Counted from the first letter of the stretch, positions 32,786 to 41,234 are shown. The stretch is 64,000 bases of DNA from Subtercola sp. (GCA_025463765.1 JAODBC010000039.1:62001-126000); one strand, 5' to 3'. Notes: a model not told the origin generated them from the letters alone. Numbers and translations are program-made.

Positions 32786-33283
32786 TTACTCGAACGAGAC
32801 GATCAGCTCCACCTCGACGGGCGAGTCCAGCGGCAGCACCGCCACGCCGACGGCCGAACGCGAGTGGATGCCCGCTGCCCCGAACACGTCGACCAGAAAC
32901 TCCGAGGCGCCGTTGATCACACCCGGCTGGCCCGTGAACAACGGGTCTGACGCGACGAATCCGGTCACCTTGACGACCTGCGTGACGCGGTCGAGCGACC
33001 CGATCACGCTCTGAATAGCGGCCAATGCGTTGAGAGCGGCGATCTGCGCCATGCCCTTCGCGTCAGAAGGAGACACCAGCGAAGCCGAACCGGCCGACGC
33101 CCCGGAATCTGCCTCAACCCCGACCTTGCCCGTCTGCCCCAGCAAGCCGCCCACGAACGGCAGCTGCCCAGCGGTGTAAACGAGGTTTCCCGACACCACT
33201 GCGGGAACGTACGCTCCGGCAGGCGCCGACACAGAAGGAAGCGCGATGCCGAGCTCAGCCAGCCGCGAGGCGACGCCGCTCAC
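32786..33283 (-). CDS. RidA/YjgF-family protein
   Basis: A member of the Rid family, which hydrolyses reactive enamine/imine intermediates. VVSGNLVYTAGQLPFVGG is the family entry motif (residue ~35), QIAALNALAAIQSVIGSLDRVTQVVKVTGFVAS lies in the middle, and the C-terminal LDSPVEVELIVSFE end is conserved in the class. The classic catalytic Arg of RidA (in the R-A/P-V region) appears here as HSRSAVGVAVLPLDSPVE, fitting the Rid4-7-like subgroups. The GTG at 33283 overlaps the DUF4177 gene stop in a GTGA. Its position matches Rv3678c, next to the DUF4177 gene Rv3678A and the ponA2 locus. Confidence 0.86.
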   Translation of the reverse strand: MSGVASRLAELGIALPSVSAPAGAYVPAVVSGNLVYTAGQLPFVGGLLGQTGKVGVEADSGASAGSASLVSPSDAKGMAQIAALNALAAIQSVIGSLDRVTQVVKVTGFVASDPLFTGQPGVINGASEFLVDVFGAAGIHSRSAVGVAVLPLDSPVEVELIVSFE

Positions 33284-33516
33284 TGAGCAGCCCCGTCGTT
33301 CCACGAGCCCGCTGCGGCAGCGGCCGAAGCGGCAGCGGCAGCCGGCTCGTCACCCAGCAGTGGCCGCTTCAGGTACGCCACGATTCCCCCCTCGGGGTTC
33401 GTCACGATCTGCACGAGTTCCCAGCCATCGGCTCCCCAATTGTTCAGAATCGCGGCGGTGTTGTGAATCATAAGCGGCGTCGTGAGGTACTCCCACTTAG
33501 CAGGTGTTGCTGGCAA
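33280..33516 (-). CDS. DUF4177-family small protein
   Basis: A 78-residue protein whose first ~55 residues fit the DUF4177 pattern: KWEYLTTPL, then ILNNWGADGWELVQIV, then GIVAYLKRPL. The WGxDGWELV core is diagnostic. The function is unknown. The last ~20 residues are an Ala/Ser-rich tail. Two adjacent TTG codons are possible starts; the second (33516) sits six bases after AAGGAG and is preferred. Translationally coupled to RidA and conserved beside ponA2 in actinobacteria (Rv3678A position), it probably belongs to the same stress or envelope neighbourhood. Confidence 0.82.
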   Translation of the reverse strand: MPATPAKWEYLTTPLMIHNTAAILNNWGADGWELVQIVTNPEGGIVAYLKRPLLGDEPAAAAASAAAAAGSWNDGAAQ

Positions 33517-33553
33517 CAACTTCTCCTTTGGCTATTTTTCAGCTTTGTAAATT

Positions 33554-36079
33554 ATGCTCGACCTTATGTCTGCCCCCCAACGTAAGGTTAGTGGCGCGGT
33601 CGGAGCCATCCTGGGGTTGGTGGGCATGAGCGTCATAGCGGGCGTCTTGGTCACAGCTATGGTCACTCCGGCCCTCGCCGTCACTGGCCTCGGTGCCAAC
33701 AGCACCATCAGCGTATTCGAGAACTTGCCGAGTTACATCAAACCCGACGCGCTGAGTCAGACCTCGAGCGTCTACGGCAAGAACCAAGACGGCTCAGAGG
33801 TTCTGCTGGCCTCGTTCTTCGAGCAGAACCGCCAGACCGTCGGCTGGGACGACATCAGCCAGAACGTCAAAGACGCTCTGGTCGCCACCGAAGACCCGCG
33901 GTTCTACGTGCACGGCGGAGTAGATGTTCAGTCGACCACTCGGGCCCTGATCGGCAACTTCGTGTCGGGCAACGTTCAGTCGGGCGCCTCCACCATCTCG
34001 CAGCAGTACGTCAAGAACATCCTGGTACAGCGCGCCGAAGCGATCACCGACCCGGTGCAGGAGCAGGCAGCCTATGCCGAGGCCACCGCAACGACGTTCG
34101 ACCGCAAGCTCAAAGAGATGAAGCTCGCCATCGGGCTCGAGAAGGAGTACAGCAAAGACGACATTCTGCTGGGCTACCTGAACATCTCGCTCTTCGGCGG
34201 GCGCGTCTACGGCATTCAAGCGGCGGCCGAATACTACTTCGGTGTCAGCGCCAAAGATCTCACTCTGCCGCAGGCGGCAAGTCTCGTCGCCACGGTGAAC
34301 GAGCCAGAGGGTCTGCGCATCGACAACCCCGACAACATCGACGCCAACAAGGCCCGGCGCGACAAAGACGTTCTCGCCTCCATGCTCAAAGAGCACACCA
34401 TCACGCAGCAGCAGTACGCCGATGCCGTCGCAACGCCCGTCACCCCGAACATCACGCAGCCCTCCACCGGCTGCCAGACCGCCGTCGACGGCGCCGGGTT
34501 CTTCTGCGACTACGTCAAGAAGATCATCGAGCAAGACACCACCTTCGGCGACACGGCGGATGCCCGTGAACACGCCCTCAACACCGGTGGTTACAAGATT
34601 CACACCAGCCTCGACATGAACCTGCAGAAGTCGGCAGACGACACGGTGAAGTACTACATTCCGTACACCACCGACGTGCTCGACCTCGGCGCTGTTCTGG
34701 TCACCGTAGAGCCGGGCACCGGGCGCGTCACCAGCATGGCGCAGAACAAGAACTTCTCTGAAGACCCTGCTGCGCCCGCCGATTCGACATCGATCAACTA
34801 CTCCACCGACGCCGCATACGGTGGCTCGACGGGCTTCCAAGTGGGTTCGACGTACAAGCTGTTCACGCTGATCAACTGGCTGCAGACCGGTCATTCGCTC
34901 GGTGACATCGTGAACGGTGGCAACGGCCAGAAGTTCAACATGTCATCGTTCCGCAACTGCGACGGCACCACCGGCGGCTCGTACTCCCCGCAGAACGACG
35001 CGGGCGAGGCCGGCGGCCGGGCAACCGTGCTGAGCCAGTTCGAGGAGTCGGTGAACAACGCCTTCATCGCCATGTCTCAGCAGCTCGACGCCTGCGACAT
35101 TCGCAACGTGGCCCAGTCGCTCGGTGTGCACCGCGCCGACAACACGCCGCTGCAGACCAACATCACTGCGGTGCTCGGTACCAACGAGATCGCGCCGCTC
35201 ACCATGGCCGCGGCCTACGCCGGCGTCATCAACAAGGGCATGTTCTGCACACCCATCGCCATCGACAGCATCACCGACGCCTCCGGGGCGGCAGTGGATG
35301 TTCCGAAGTCGACCTGCACGCAGGTCATCGACCCCAAGATCGCCGTCGCCGCCACGTACGCCATGCAGGGCGTCATCCAGAGCGGAACAGCGACCCCCGC
35401 GAACCCGCATGACGGCATCTCTCACGCAGGCAAGACCGGTACGACAGACAACGAAGAAAGCGTGTGGCTGGTCGGTGGTACGACCAAGCTCGTCACGGCA
35501 TCCTGGACCGGAAACGTCACCGGCCACGTCTCGATCAGGCACAGCACCATCGACGGCCCCGGCAGCGGCGGCGTAGGTTCTGGCCTGTCTCGTCTGTACA
35601 TGTGGCGCGACTTCTACGAGAACACGGCCGACGCGTACGGCGGAGACGACTTCGCGACGCCCGATCGTAACCTCACGAACGGCACCTCTGTCACGGTTCC
35701 CGATGTGTCGGGCCTGTCGATGGATTCCGCGCAGAGCAGGCTCTCGAACGCCGGGTTCAGCCCCAACGACGGTGGTGCGGTCGACTCCGACAAGCCGGCC
35801 GGGCAGGTGGCGAGAACCGATCCTCCGGGCGGCTCGAGCATCACCAAGGGCTCGAACGTGACGGTGTACACGAGCAACGGCAAGCTCACGAACCTGCCCG
35901 ACACCACGGGCGACTCGGTGGGCAGTGCGACGTCACAGCTCAAGGGCTTCACCGTGACGACACAGGTCAGCCCAGACCCGACCTGTAAACCCGATACGGT
36001 CGTCAGCCAGACGCCCGGCGCGGGGCTCGTGAATCCATCATCGACGACCGTTAGCCTTGTCGTATGCCCCAAGAAGTAG
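33554..36079 (+). CDS. Bifunctional class A penicillin-binding protein with two PASTA domains (PonA2-like)
   Basis: Polymerises glycan strands and cross-links peptides of the cell wall. One N-terminal membrane helix (residues ~13-40) is followed by the GT51 domain with the catalytic Glu in VATEDPRFYVHGGVD (~115) and GASTISQQYVKN (~145). The transpeptidase domain has SxxK in GSTYKLFTLINW (~431), SVN in EESVNNAF and KTGTT (~627). Two PASTA domains close the protein (~715-775: VTVPDVSGLSMDSAQSRL; ~777-841), which bind muropeptides or beta-lactams. Start choice between 33554 and 33566 is uncertain, since neither has a clear ribosome site. A strong hairpin follows the stop. The whiB4 gene that precedes ponA2 in mycobacteria is absent. 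Confidence 0.94.
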   Translation: MLDLMSAPQRKVSGAVGAILGLVGMSVIAGVLVTAMVTPALAVTGLGANSTISVFENLPSYIKPDALSQTSSVYGKNQDGSEVLLASFFEQNRQTVGWDDISQNVKDALVATEDPRFYVHGGVDVQSTTRALIGNFVSGNVQSGASTISQQYVKNILVQRAEAITDPVQEQAAYAEATATTFDRKLKEMKLAIGLEKEYSKDDILLGYLNISLFGGRVYGIQAAAEYYFGVSAKDLTLPQAASLVATVNEPEGLRIDNPDNIDANKARRDKDVLASMLKEHTITQQQYADAVATPVTPNITQPSTGCQTAVDGAGFFCDYVKKIIEQDTTFGDTADAREHALNTGGYKIHTSLDMNLQKSADDTVKYYIPYTTDVLDLGAVLVTVEPGTGRVTSMAQNKNFSEDPAAPADSTSINYSTDAAYGGSTGFQVGSTYKLFTLINWLQTGHSLGDIVNGGNGQKFNMSSFRNCDGTTGGSYSPQNDAGEAGGRATVLSQFEESVNNAFIAMSQQLDACDIRNVAQSLGVHRADNTPLQTNITAVLGTNEIAPLTMAAAYAGVINKGMFCTPIAIDSITDASGAAVDVPKSTCTQVIDPKIAVAATYAMQGVIQSGTATPANPHDGISHAGKTGTTDNEESVWLVGGTTKLVTASWTGNVTGHVSIRHSTIDGPGSGGVGSGLSRLYMWRDFYENTADAYGGDDFATPDRNLTNGTSVTVPDVSGLSMDSAQSRLSNAGFSPNDGGAVDSDKPAGQVARTDPPGGSSITKGSNVTVYTSNGKLTNLPDTTGDSVGSATSQLKGFTVTTQVSPDPTCKPDTVVSQTPGAGLVNPSSTTVSLVVCPKK

Positions 36080-36085
36080 AAACCT

Positions 36086-36115
36086 GCGAGTGAGCCGGCG
36101 TTCCGGCTCACTCGC
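36086..36115 (+). terminator. 13-bp perfect hairpin after the ponA-like gene
   Basis: GCGAGTGAGCCGG (36086-36098) and CCGGCTCACTCGC (36103-36115) enclose CGTT. Seven bases past the stop codon, with a very stable GC stem and a four-base loop, it is the best terminator candidate in the window despite the missing T-run. It covers the GTG at 36090, which argues against that codon as the start of the next gene. Confidence 0.7.
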
Positions 36116-36173
36116 CGCCACCGACCCTCAACCCGTAACCGGCACCGCACTCGACGCAGCGCTCGACACACTT

Positions 36174-37130
36174 GTGAAGACGGCCGTGACCGCGGTGAGT
36201 GTGACGGCCGCCGCCGGCGTGGGGGCGTTCGCCTGGGGCTCTCTGGTCGAGCGCCGCCTGTTCACCCTGCGGCGCGTCACGGCACCGGTGCTGGCAAAGG
36301 GTGCCGACCCGATCAGGGTGCTGCACCTGTCTGACTTTCACCTCGCGCCCTGGCAAGAGCAGAAGCAGCGCTGGATCCGCCAGCTCGCGAACCTCAAGCC
36401 CGACCTCATCGTCGACACCGGCGACAACCTCGGCCACGTCGACAGCTACGACGCGCTCGCCTATGCCCTCGAACCGCTGCGGGGCGTCCCCGGAGTCTTC
36501 GTGAACGGATCGAACGACTACTGGGCCCCCGGCTTCAAGAATCCGCTGAAGTACTTCATGGGCCCCTCCCGCGCACCGCGCGAGCCTGCCCGGCTCGACC
36601 TCGAGCGTGAACACGGCATCTTCGCATCTCTCGGCTGGCGCGACCTGAACAACAAAGCGACGTCACTGGATGTTCGGGGAACCCACATCGAACTCTTCGG
36701 TGTCGACGACCCCCACCGCCGCTACGACCGGCTCGAACTCATCTCGGGCGCGCTCGACGACCTGCGTGAAGAGGAGTCTGACGACGACAACGCGAACGAG
36801 AACAATTCCGTCTCCGACCGCAGCACCCTCACGATCGGGGTCGCCCACGCTCCCTACCAGCGCGTGCTCAACTCGTTTGTGAACCACGGCGCTCAGGTCA
36901 TCTTCGCGGGCCACACCCACGGCGGTCAGGTCTGCGTTCCCGGCTTCGGTGCCCTGGTGACGAACTGCGACATTCCGCGCAAGCAGGTCAAGGGCCTGAG
37001 CCTCTGGCGGCGCGGGCGGCGCGCGGCGTACCTGAACGTCTCGGCGGGGCTCGGCACATCCATCTACGCCCCCGTGCGCTTCGCCTGCCTGCCTGAGGCG
37101 ACCCTGCTCACCCTAACCCCGGCCTACTGA
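36174..37130 (+). CDS. Membrane-anchored metallophosphoesterase (Rv3683-like)
   Basis: A calcineurin-like phosphoesterase attached by an N-terminal hydrophobic helix (AVTAVSVTAAAGVGAFAWG). All metal-site blocks are visible: LSDFHLAPWQ (D-x-H), IVDTGDNLGH (GDN), VNGSNDY (the GNHD-type block, here GSND), GVAHAP and FAGHTHGGQVCVPG (GHxH). ELFGVDDPHRRYDR and the C-terminal YLNVSAGLGTSIYAPVRFACLPEA are typical of the actinobacterial group next to ponA2. A short Asp/Glu/Asn-rich loop follows LREEE. I prefer GTG at 36174, giving 318 residues and the usual short leader. GTG at 36090 would add 28 residues but lies inside the terminator-like hairpin. The substrate is unknown. Confidence 0.86.
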   Translation: MKTAVTAVSVTAAAGVGAFAWGSLVERRLFTLRRVTAPVLAKGADPIRVLHLSDFHLAPWQEQKQRWIRQLANLKPDLIVDTGDNLGHVDSYDALAYALEPLRGVPGVFVNGSNDYWAPGFKNPLKYFMGPSRAPREPARLDLEREHGIFASLGWRDLNNKATSLDVRGTHIELFGVDDPHRRYDRLELISGALDDLREEESDDDNANENNSVSDRSTLTIGVAHAPYQRVLNSFVNHGAQVIFAGHTHGGQVCVPGFGALVTNCDIPRKQVKGLSLWRRGRRAAYLNVSAGLGTSIYAPVRFACLPEATLLTLTPAY

Positions 37131-37160
37131 GCCTTCGCCGCAGGCCAAGCTCGCCAAAGC

Positions 37161-37215
37161 AAAAAAGGCCACCCGAAGGTGACCTTTCGTGCTTTGTCGG
37201 GGTAACAGGATTTGA
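37161..37215. repeat. Decayed duplicate of the tRNA-Pro 3' end and its terminator
   Basis: The 55 bases at 37161-37215 repeat those at 37314-37368 with few changes: A6-GGCCACC, a loop, GGTGACCTTT, GCTTTGTCGGGGTAACAGGATTTGA. The last 18 bases are the acceptor and T-arm end of tRNA-Pro. Weaker similarity continues on both sides (CCAAGCTCGCCAAA against CCAGCTCGACAAA; GCGACCTC in both). It looks like an old att-site scar or a lost tRNA copy. Its hairpin may also terminate the metallophosphoesterase transcript. Confidence 0.75.
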
Positions 37216-37313
37216 CTCCCCACCGCGACCTCCAGCCACCGCTACGCGGCGCCCGGAGCCTCTACGCGGCGTGGGCCCACGAGCAGCTTCGCCTCCGGCC
37301 AGCTCGACAAACC

Positions 37314-37343
37314 AAAAAAGGCCACCTGACGGTGACCTTTTTT
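37314..37343 (-). terminator. Intrinsic terminator of tRNA-Pro (bidirectional shape)
   Basis: AAAAAAGGCCACC-TGAC-GGTGACCTTTTTT forms a hairpin with A and T runs on the two sides. On the minus strand it directly follows the tRNA-Pro gene. The stem has two mismatched positions in the middle. Confidence 0.75.
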
Positions 37344-37349
37344 GCTTTG

Positions 37350-37423
37350 TCGGGGTAACAGGATTTGAACCTGCGACCTCGTCGTCCCGAACGACGCGCG
37401 CTACCAAGCTGCGCCATACCCCG
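37350..37423 (-). tRNA. tRNA-Pro (anticodon CGG)
   Basis: On the minus strand: acceptor CGGGGTA (37423-37417) pairs with TACCCCG (37357-37351), discriminator A at 37350. The D-arm is GGCGCAGCTTGGTAGCGC. The anticodon stem CGTCG/CGACG encloses TTCGGGA (anticodon CGG), and the T-arm carries GGTTCAAATCC. CCA is not encoded. Confidence 0.95.
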
Positions 37424-37533
37424 ATCGAAGTTCGAACCGGAATGACCCGGCCAGAACAACTTATCTAGAGTACCTGATCTTTCGCGTGCTGCCGAACCGA
37501 GCGCCGGGCCAGACGGCAGCGAGCAGCGGATGC

Positions 37534-38142
37534 TCAGCCGGCGACAAGGGTGCCGCCGAGCATCCCGCCGCTTTCTTCGAGGTAACACGCACCACAGAGC
37601 GATTCGTACGTGACACTGTCGCCGTCGATCGCGACCTGGTCACCGTCGAAGACGAAGCGACCGTTCACCAGGCGCGAGTTGAAGATCGCCTTGCGCCCGC
37701 AGCGGCAGATGGTCTTCAGCTCTTCGAGGCTGTGCGCCACCTCGAGCAGACGGGCGCTGCCCGGGAACGCCTCGGTCAAAAAATCCGTGCGAATGCCGTA
37801 GGCCAGCACGGGAACATTGTCGATCAGTGCGATGCGCAGCGCATCATCGACCTGCGCGCGCGTCAGAAACTGCGCCTCGTCGATGAGCAGGCAGCTCACC
37901 CCGCCCACCGCAGCCCGGCGCACTTCGAACTCGTCGCGCAGCGAAGCGCCCGAGTCGACGAGAAAGTCGACCTCACGTTTCACGCCGAGCCGCGACACGA
38001 TCTGGTGATCGCCCCGCGTATCGGTCGACGGCTTCGCGATGAGCACGCGATGCCCGCGTTCCTCGTAGTTGTAGGCCGCCTGAAGCAGCGCCGTGCTCTT
38101 GCCGCTGTTCATCGCGCCGTACCGAAAGTAGAGTTTTGCCAC
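37534..38142 (-). CDS. tdk: Thymidine kinase (TK1-type)
   Basis: Phosphorylates thymidine (salvage). The P-loop FRYGAMNSGKSTALLQ is at residue ~7, the Walker-B-like LLIDEAQFLTRAQVDDAL at ~87, YGIRTDF at ~113 and the lasso segment YESLCGACY at the C-terminus. The structural zinc ligands are CRC (~146) and C-GAC (~184), as in type II (TK1-like) enzymes. The 202-residue length is standard. It starts 87 bp from the rightward membrane protein gene and ends 110 bp from tRNA-Pro. Confidence 0.94.
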   Translation of the reverse strand: MAKLYFRYGAMNSGKSTALLQAAYNYEERGHRVLIAKPSTDTRGDHQIVSRLGVKREVDFLVDSGASLRDEFEVRRAAVGGVSCLLIDEAQFLTRAQVDDALRIALIDNVPVLAYGIRTDFLTEAFPGSARLLEVAHSLEELKTICRCGRKAIFNSRLVNGRFVFDGDQVAIDGDSVTYESLCGACYLEESGGMLGGTLVAG

Positions 38143-38229
38143 CCGACAAGCCTAGGCCGCGGGCGGGCGCACTCGGCCCGACGGGGCGGCTCCCAGGATG
38201 CCCGGGGCTGAACGCATAAGGTAGGGGCT

Positions 38230-39882
38230 GTGCATCGGCGATTTCTCTGGGCCGCCGGCCTGATCATCGCCGGCGGAGTCGCGCTCCGCGTGGCGCTGGC
38301 GCTCTCGCCGGGCTTCGTTGTCGACTCCGATCGTGCCATCGTGTACCTCATGGCCGTGCACGCCTCGCACGGAGACCTCGCCGTCGTGTACTGGGGCCAG
38401 CAGTACGGCGGATCACTCATCTCCCTCGTCTCCGGCGCCGTGATGGCGGTCGTCGGCGAGAGCCCGTACGTCGTGTACGGCGTGGTGCTGGCGATGATGG
38501 CGGCGAGCGCGGCGCTGCTGTGCCGCCTGACGCGACTGGCGCTCGGCCGAGTCGCGGGCCTCGTTGCGACGGCGCTGTTCATGTTTCCCGGCACGTTCCT
38601 TACCCGGCAGACGCTCGACGACGGCGGCTTCTACATGAGCAGCGTGCTGTTCGCGCTGCTTGCCATCTGGTTGGCGGTCGATCATCCGCTGCGCGCACCG
38701 CGGTGGCGGATGCTCGGCGTCGGCCTGAGCGTGGGCATCGCTCTCTGGTGCTCACCGATGGGTTTCGCCCTGGCGGTACCCGCGCTCGGCGTGGCCCTGT
38801 TCCGGCGCCGACGGGTTTCGACCGCCCTGCTCATGCTGCCCGGGCTGGCACTGGGTGGTGCCGCCTTCGCCGTCGGCGAGCTGCAGTTTCGAGCGGCAGA
38901 CAGCGGCTGGGCGCAAGAGGTGACTCTCTTCGGCGGAGCGCTCGAACGCATTCACCAGCTGTTCTTCGGCCTGATTCCCGCAGGCCTGCCGTTCGGAATC
39001 GGCTCGCTGCGCGTGGTCGTCGCCCTCGTTGTGCTCGCGCTCATCGTGGTGCTGCTGGTCGGGGCTTTTCGTGACAAGAGTGGTGTGACGTTCGCATTCG
39101 CAGCCGGGGTAGTGCTGCTCACCGTGGTGCTCGTGCTGTCGGGAACGACACTCATCGACGCCGCCGCGCGATACGACGAGTTCTATCTGCCGGCGCTGGC
39201 CTTCGCGGCCGCGGCGATCATCGTGCGTGTTGCGGCCGGCGTGGCGGTGCTTGCCAGCAGGGGTCGCGCGGGCGACGCGGGCGACGCGGGCGACGGTAAT
39301 CCCGAGGGCGACGCCGCTACCCGGGCGGGCACACCCGCGTCGCCTCCCGCATCCAGACGCCCAGCACGAGCACTTCTGGGCGCCCTCGCCGCCCTGACTG
39401 TGGTCGCGGCGGTCGTGATCTCGGTGCGCGGAACCTACCTCATCGGCTCCACCACCACCCAGACCGGCGATAACAGAGGCACGATCGCGGCGGCAGACAC
39501 CCCGTCGGCGGCCACCGTGCCGGTTGCCGGCCTCCAGCTCTACGGTGGAGACGCGATCGCCGTCGACGACCTCCTCGAGGCCCGCGGAATCACCGCCGTG
39601 TGGGCCGCATACTGGATCTCCTACCGGCTCGCCGCCGCCAGCGATGAGCGGGTCGTCGCGGCCGACATCGAGCTTCGCCGCTACGCCCCCTACGTGCAGC
39701 GTGCCAGCGCCGTAGACCCGGCCGCGGTGGTCGAGCCGACGGGCAGCGGCGCAGAGCAGGCCCTCAGCGCCTCGACCGACCTGCCGTACACCGAGCGCGA
39801 GACGGTCGCAGGTATGACCGTGTTCATCTACGATCATCCGGTGACCGCCGAACGATTGGGTCGCGTCATCGGCATGGCCTGA
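38230..39882 (+). CDS. Polytopic membrane protein, GT-C glycosyltransferase-like
   Basis: A 550-residue protein with about ten membrane helices in the first ~340 residues, one more near 390, and a ~130-residue soluble C-terminal domain. An acidic DSDRAIVYLMAVHASHGD segment follows the first helix, and ARYDEFYLPALAFAAAA occurs later, both reminiscent of GT-C transferases that use lipid-linked sugars. No family is certain. A Gly-Asp-Ala repeat (GDAGDAGDG, coded by GGCGACGCG triplicates at 39270-39295) lies in the loop before the last helix. GTG at 38230 is the start. The gene is isolated between tdk and the convergent radical SAM gene. Confidence 0.6.
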   Translation: MHRRFLWAAGLIIAGGVALRVALALSPGFVVDSDRAIVYLMAVHASHGDLAVVYWGQQYGGSLISLVSGAVMAVVGESPYVVYGVVLAMMAASAALLCRLTRLALGRVAGLVATALFMFPGTFLTRQTLDDGGFYMSSVLFALLAIWLAVDHPLRAPRWRMLGVGLSVGIALWCSPMGFALAVPALGVALFRRRRVSTALLMLPGLALGGAAFAVGELQFRAADSGWAQEVTLFGGALERIHQLFFGLIPAGLPFGIGSLRVVVALVVLALIVVLLVGAFRDKSGVTFAFAAGVVLLTVVLVLSGTTLIDAAARYDEFYLPALAFAAAAIIVRVAAGVAVLASRGRAGDAGDAGDGNPEGDAATRAGTPASPPASRRPARALLGALAALTVVAAVVISVRGTYLIGSTTTQTGDNRGTIAAADTPSAATVPVAGLQLYGGDAIAVDDLLEARGITAVWAAYWISYRLAAASDERVVAADIELRRYAPYVQRASAVDPAAVVEPTGSGAEQALSASTDLPYTERETVAGMTVFIYDHPVTAERLGRVIGMA

Positions 39883-39909
39883 GCCCTTACCCTCTGTCTG
39901 TGCTGCGGC

Positions 39910-41103
39910 TCAGAACAGCGTGGCTTCGTCGGCTTGCGGATGCCCGCGCCCCCGCTCGCGTGCCAACTCGGCCTCTCGGGCGGCGCGTGCTGTGCCGGCT
40001 CTCGGGCCGGCCCGCGGCGCCGTGTTGGGCCAGGCTTCAGGCCCGACTTCTGCCGCGACGCCGAAGTCGAATTGAGGAGTCGAAGACCGCGGTGAGCCAC
40101 CAGCCGCAAGCGCCGTCGACCGCACGCCACCCGTCACCGGGTCTTCTTCACCCCGGGTGAGCCCGTGCCGCGCAATCAGCGGCCTGATTCGTGCGGCCAG
40201 CCACTTTCGGTACTCCTTCGGCGCGTACGAGGTCGCGCCGAAGTACATCTTTCGGTACGACTCCACGAGCTCCGGATGCTCGCGCGCAAGCCACTGCATG
40301 AACCACGGTTTGACGCCCGGCCGCAGGTGCAGCGCCGTGTACAGAACGCTCGTCGCCCCCGCCGCTTTGATCTGCGCCAGCGCGGTGTCGAGGTGCGTCG
40401 TGGTGTCGGTGAGGTACGGCAGAATCGGCATCATGAAGACGGAGCAGTCGAGCCCGGCCTCCCGAACCGCACTCACCGTCGCAAGCCGCGCCTTCGCCGT
40501 GGGCGTGCCGGGCTCGACCGACTGCTGCAACTCGTCGTCGTACACGGCGATCGACATCGCCAGATCGACCGGAACCGCCCGGGCCGCCTCGGCCAGCAGC
40601 GGCAAGTCGCGGCGCAGCAGGGTGCCCTTGGTGAGGATGGAGAACGGAGTGCCCGACCCGGCGAGCGCCTCAATGATGCCCGGCATCAGTTTGTACCGCC
40701 CCTCGGCGCGCTGATACGGGTCGGTGTTGGTGCCGAGCGCCACCGCATTGCCACCCCACGAAGGCTTTTTCAGTTCACGCGCCAACACCTCGGCGACATT
40801 GACTTTCACGATGATCTGACTGTCGAAATCGTGCCCGGCGTCGAGGTCGAGATAGGTGTGAGTGGGGCGCGCGAAGCAGTAGGTGCAGGCGTGACTGCAG
40901 CCGCGATAGGGGTTTATGGTGTAGCCGAAGGGCATCATGCTCTGCCCCGGAACCTTGTTCAGCGCCGACTTCGCCAGCACCTCGTGAAAGGTGATTCCGG
41001 CGAATTCGGGCGTCTGCACGCTTCGCACCAGATTGTTCAGCCGCGCGAGCCCGGGCAGCGCACTGTCGCTCTCGACTCCGAGTTGTTGCCCGCTCCACCG
41101 CAT
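39910..41103 (-). CDS. Radical SAM protein, Rv2578c/SPL-like family
   Basis: A 397-residue iron-sulfur enzyme. The cluster motif is INPYRGCSHACTYCFARP (CxxxCxxC, residues ~60-70). YLDLDAGHDFDSQIIVKVN, ALGTNTDPYQRAEGRYKLMPGIIEAL and ILTKGTLLRRDLPLL identify the SPL-like/Rv2578c radical SAM family, related to spore photoproduct lyase. The exact reaction is unknown. Family members in mycobacteria sit in the LexA regulon, and a LexA-like box lies just upstream here (41112-41127), which supports a DNA-damage role. The C-terminal ~60 residues are low-complexity Ala/Gly/Arg. ATG at 41103 has no clear ribosome site and could be read from a leaderless transcript. Confidence 0.86.
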   Translation of the reverse strand: MRWSGQQLGVESDSALPGLARLNNLVRSVQTPEFAGITFHEVLAKSALNKVPGQSMMPFGYTINPYRGCSHACTYCFARPTHTYLDLDAGHDFDSQIIVKVNVAEVLARELKKPSWGGNAVALGTNTDPYQRAEGRYKLMPGIIEALAGSGTPFSILTKGTLLRRDLPLLAEAARAVPVDLAMSIAVYDDELQQSVEPGTPTAKARLATVSAVREAGLDCSVFMMPILPYLTDTTTHLDTALAQIKAAGATSVLYTALHLRPGVKPWFMQWLAREHPELVESYRKMYFGATSYAPKEYRKWLAARIRPLIARHGLTRGEEDPVTGGVRSTALAAGGSPRSSTPQFDFGVAAEVGPEAWPNTAPRAGPRAGTARAAREAELARERGRGHPQADEATLF

Positions 41104-41111
41104 ACCGTCAT

Positions 41112-41127
41112 TCGAACATACATTCGA
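41112..41127 (-). promoter_or_regulatory. LexA-like SOS box in front of the radical SAM gene
   Basis: TCGAACATACATTCGA resembles the Gram-positive/actinobacterial consensus TCGAACATATGTTCGA at 14 of 16 positions, with one core half (CGAAC) intact and the other changed to ATTCG. It begins nine bases upstream of the ATG, where the promoter or transcript start would be if the mRNA is leaderless. Confidence 0.55.
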
Positions 41128-41174
41128 AGCTCCGTCAATGCCGCCACACCCACCGCCCCGCGGCAACCATGCCC

Positions 41175-41234
41175 GCGCGCAGTTGGGAGCATCCGCCACC
41201 GCTCGAGCAGGCGCAGATGCTCCCAACTGCGCGC
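41175..41234. repeat. 19-bp perfect inverted repeat
   Basis: GCGCGCAGTTGGGAGCATC (41175-41193) and its exact complement (41216-41234) enclose 22 bases. It is the longest perfect inverted repeat I found. There is no T-run, and it lies far from any stop codon on the strand that would need it. The gap 41104-41774 holds no supportable gene. Confidence 0.8.

Noticed and set aside
37108-37407. Leftward 99-codon frame with repeated SNPVTPTK peptides
   Set aside because: It reads through the tRNA-Pro 3' end and its duplicate; this is a familiar false gene.
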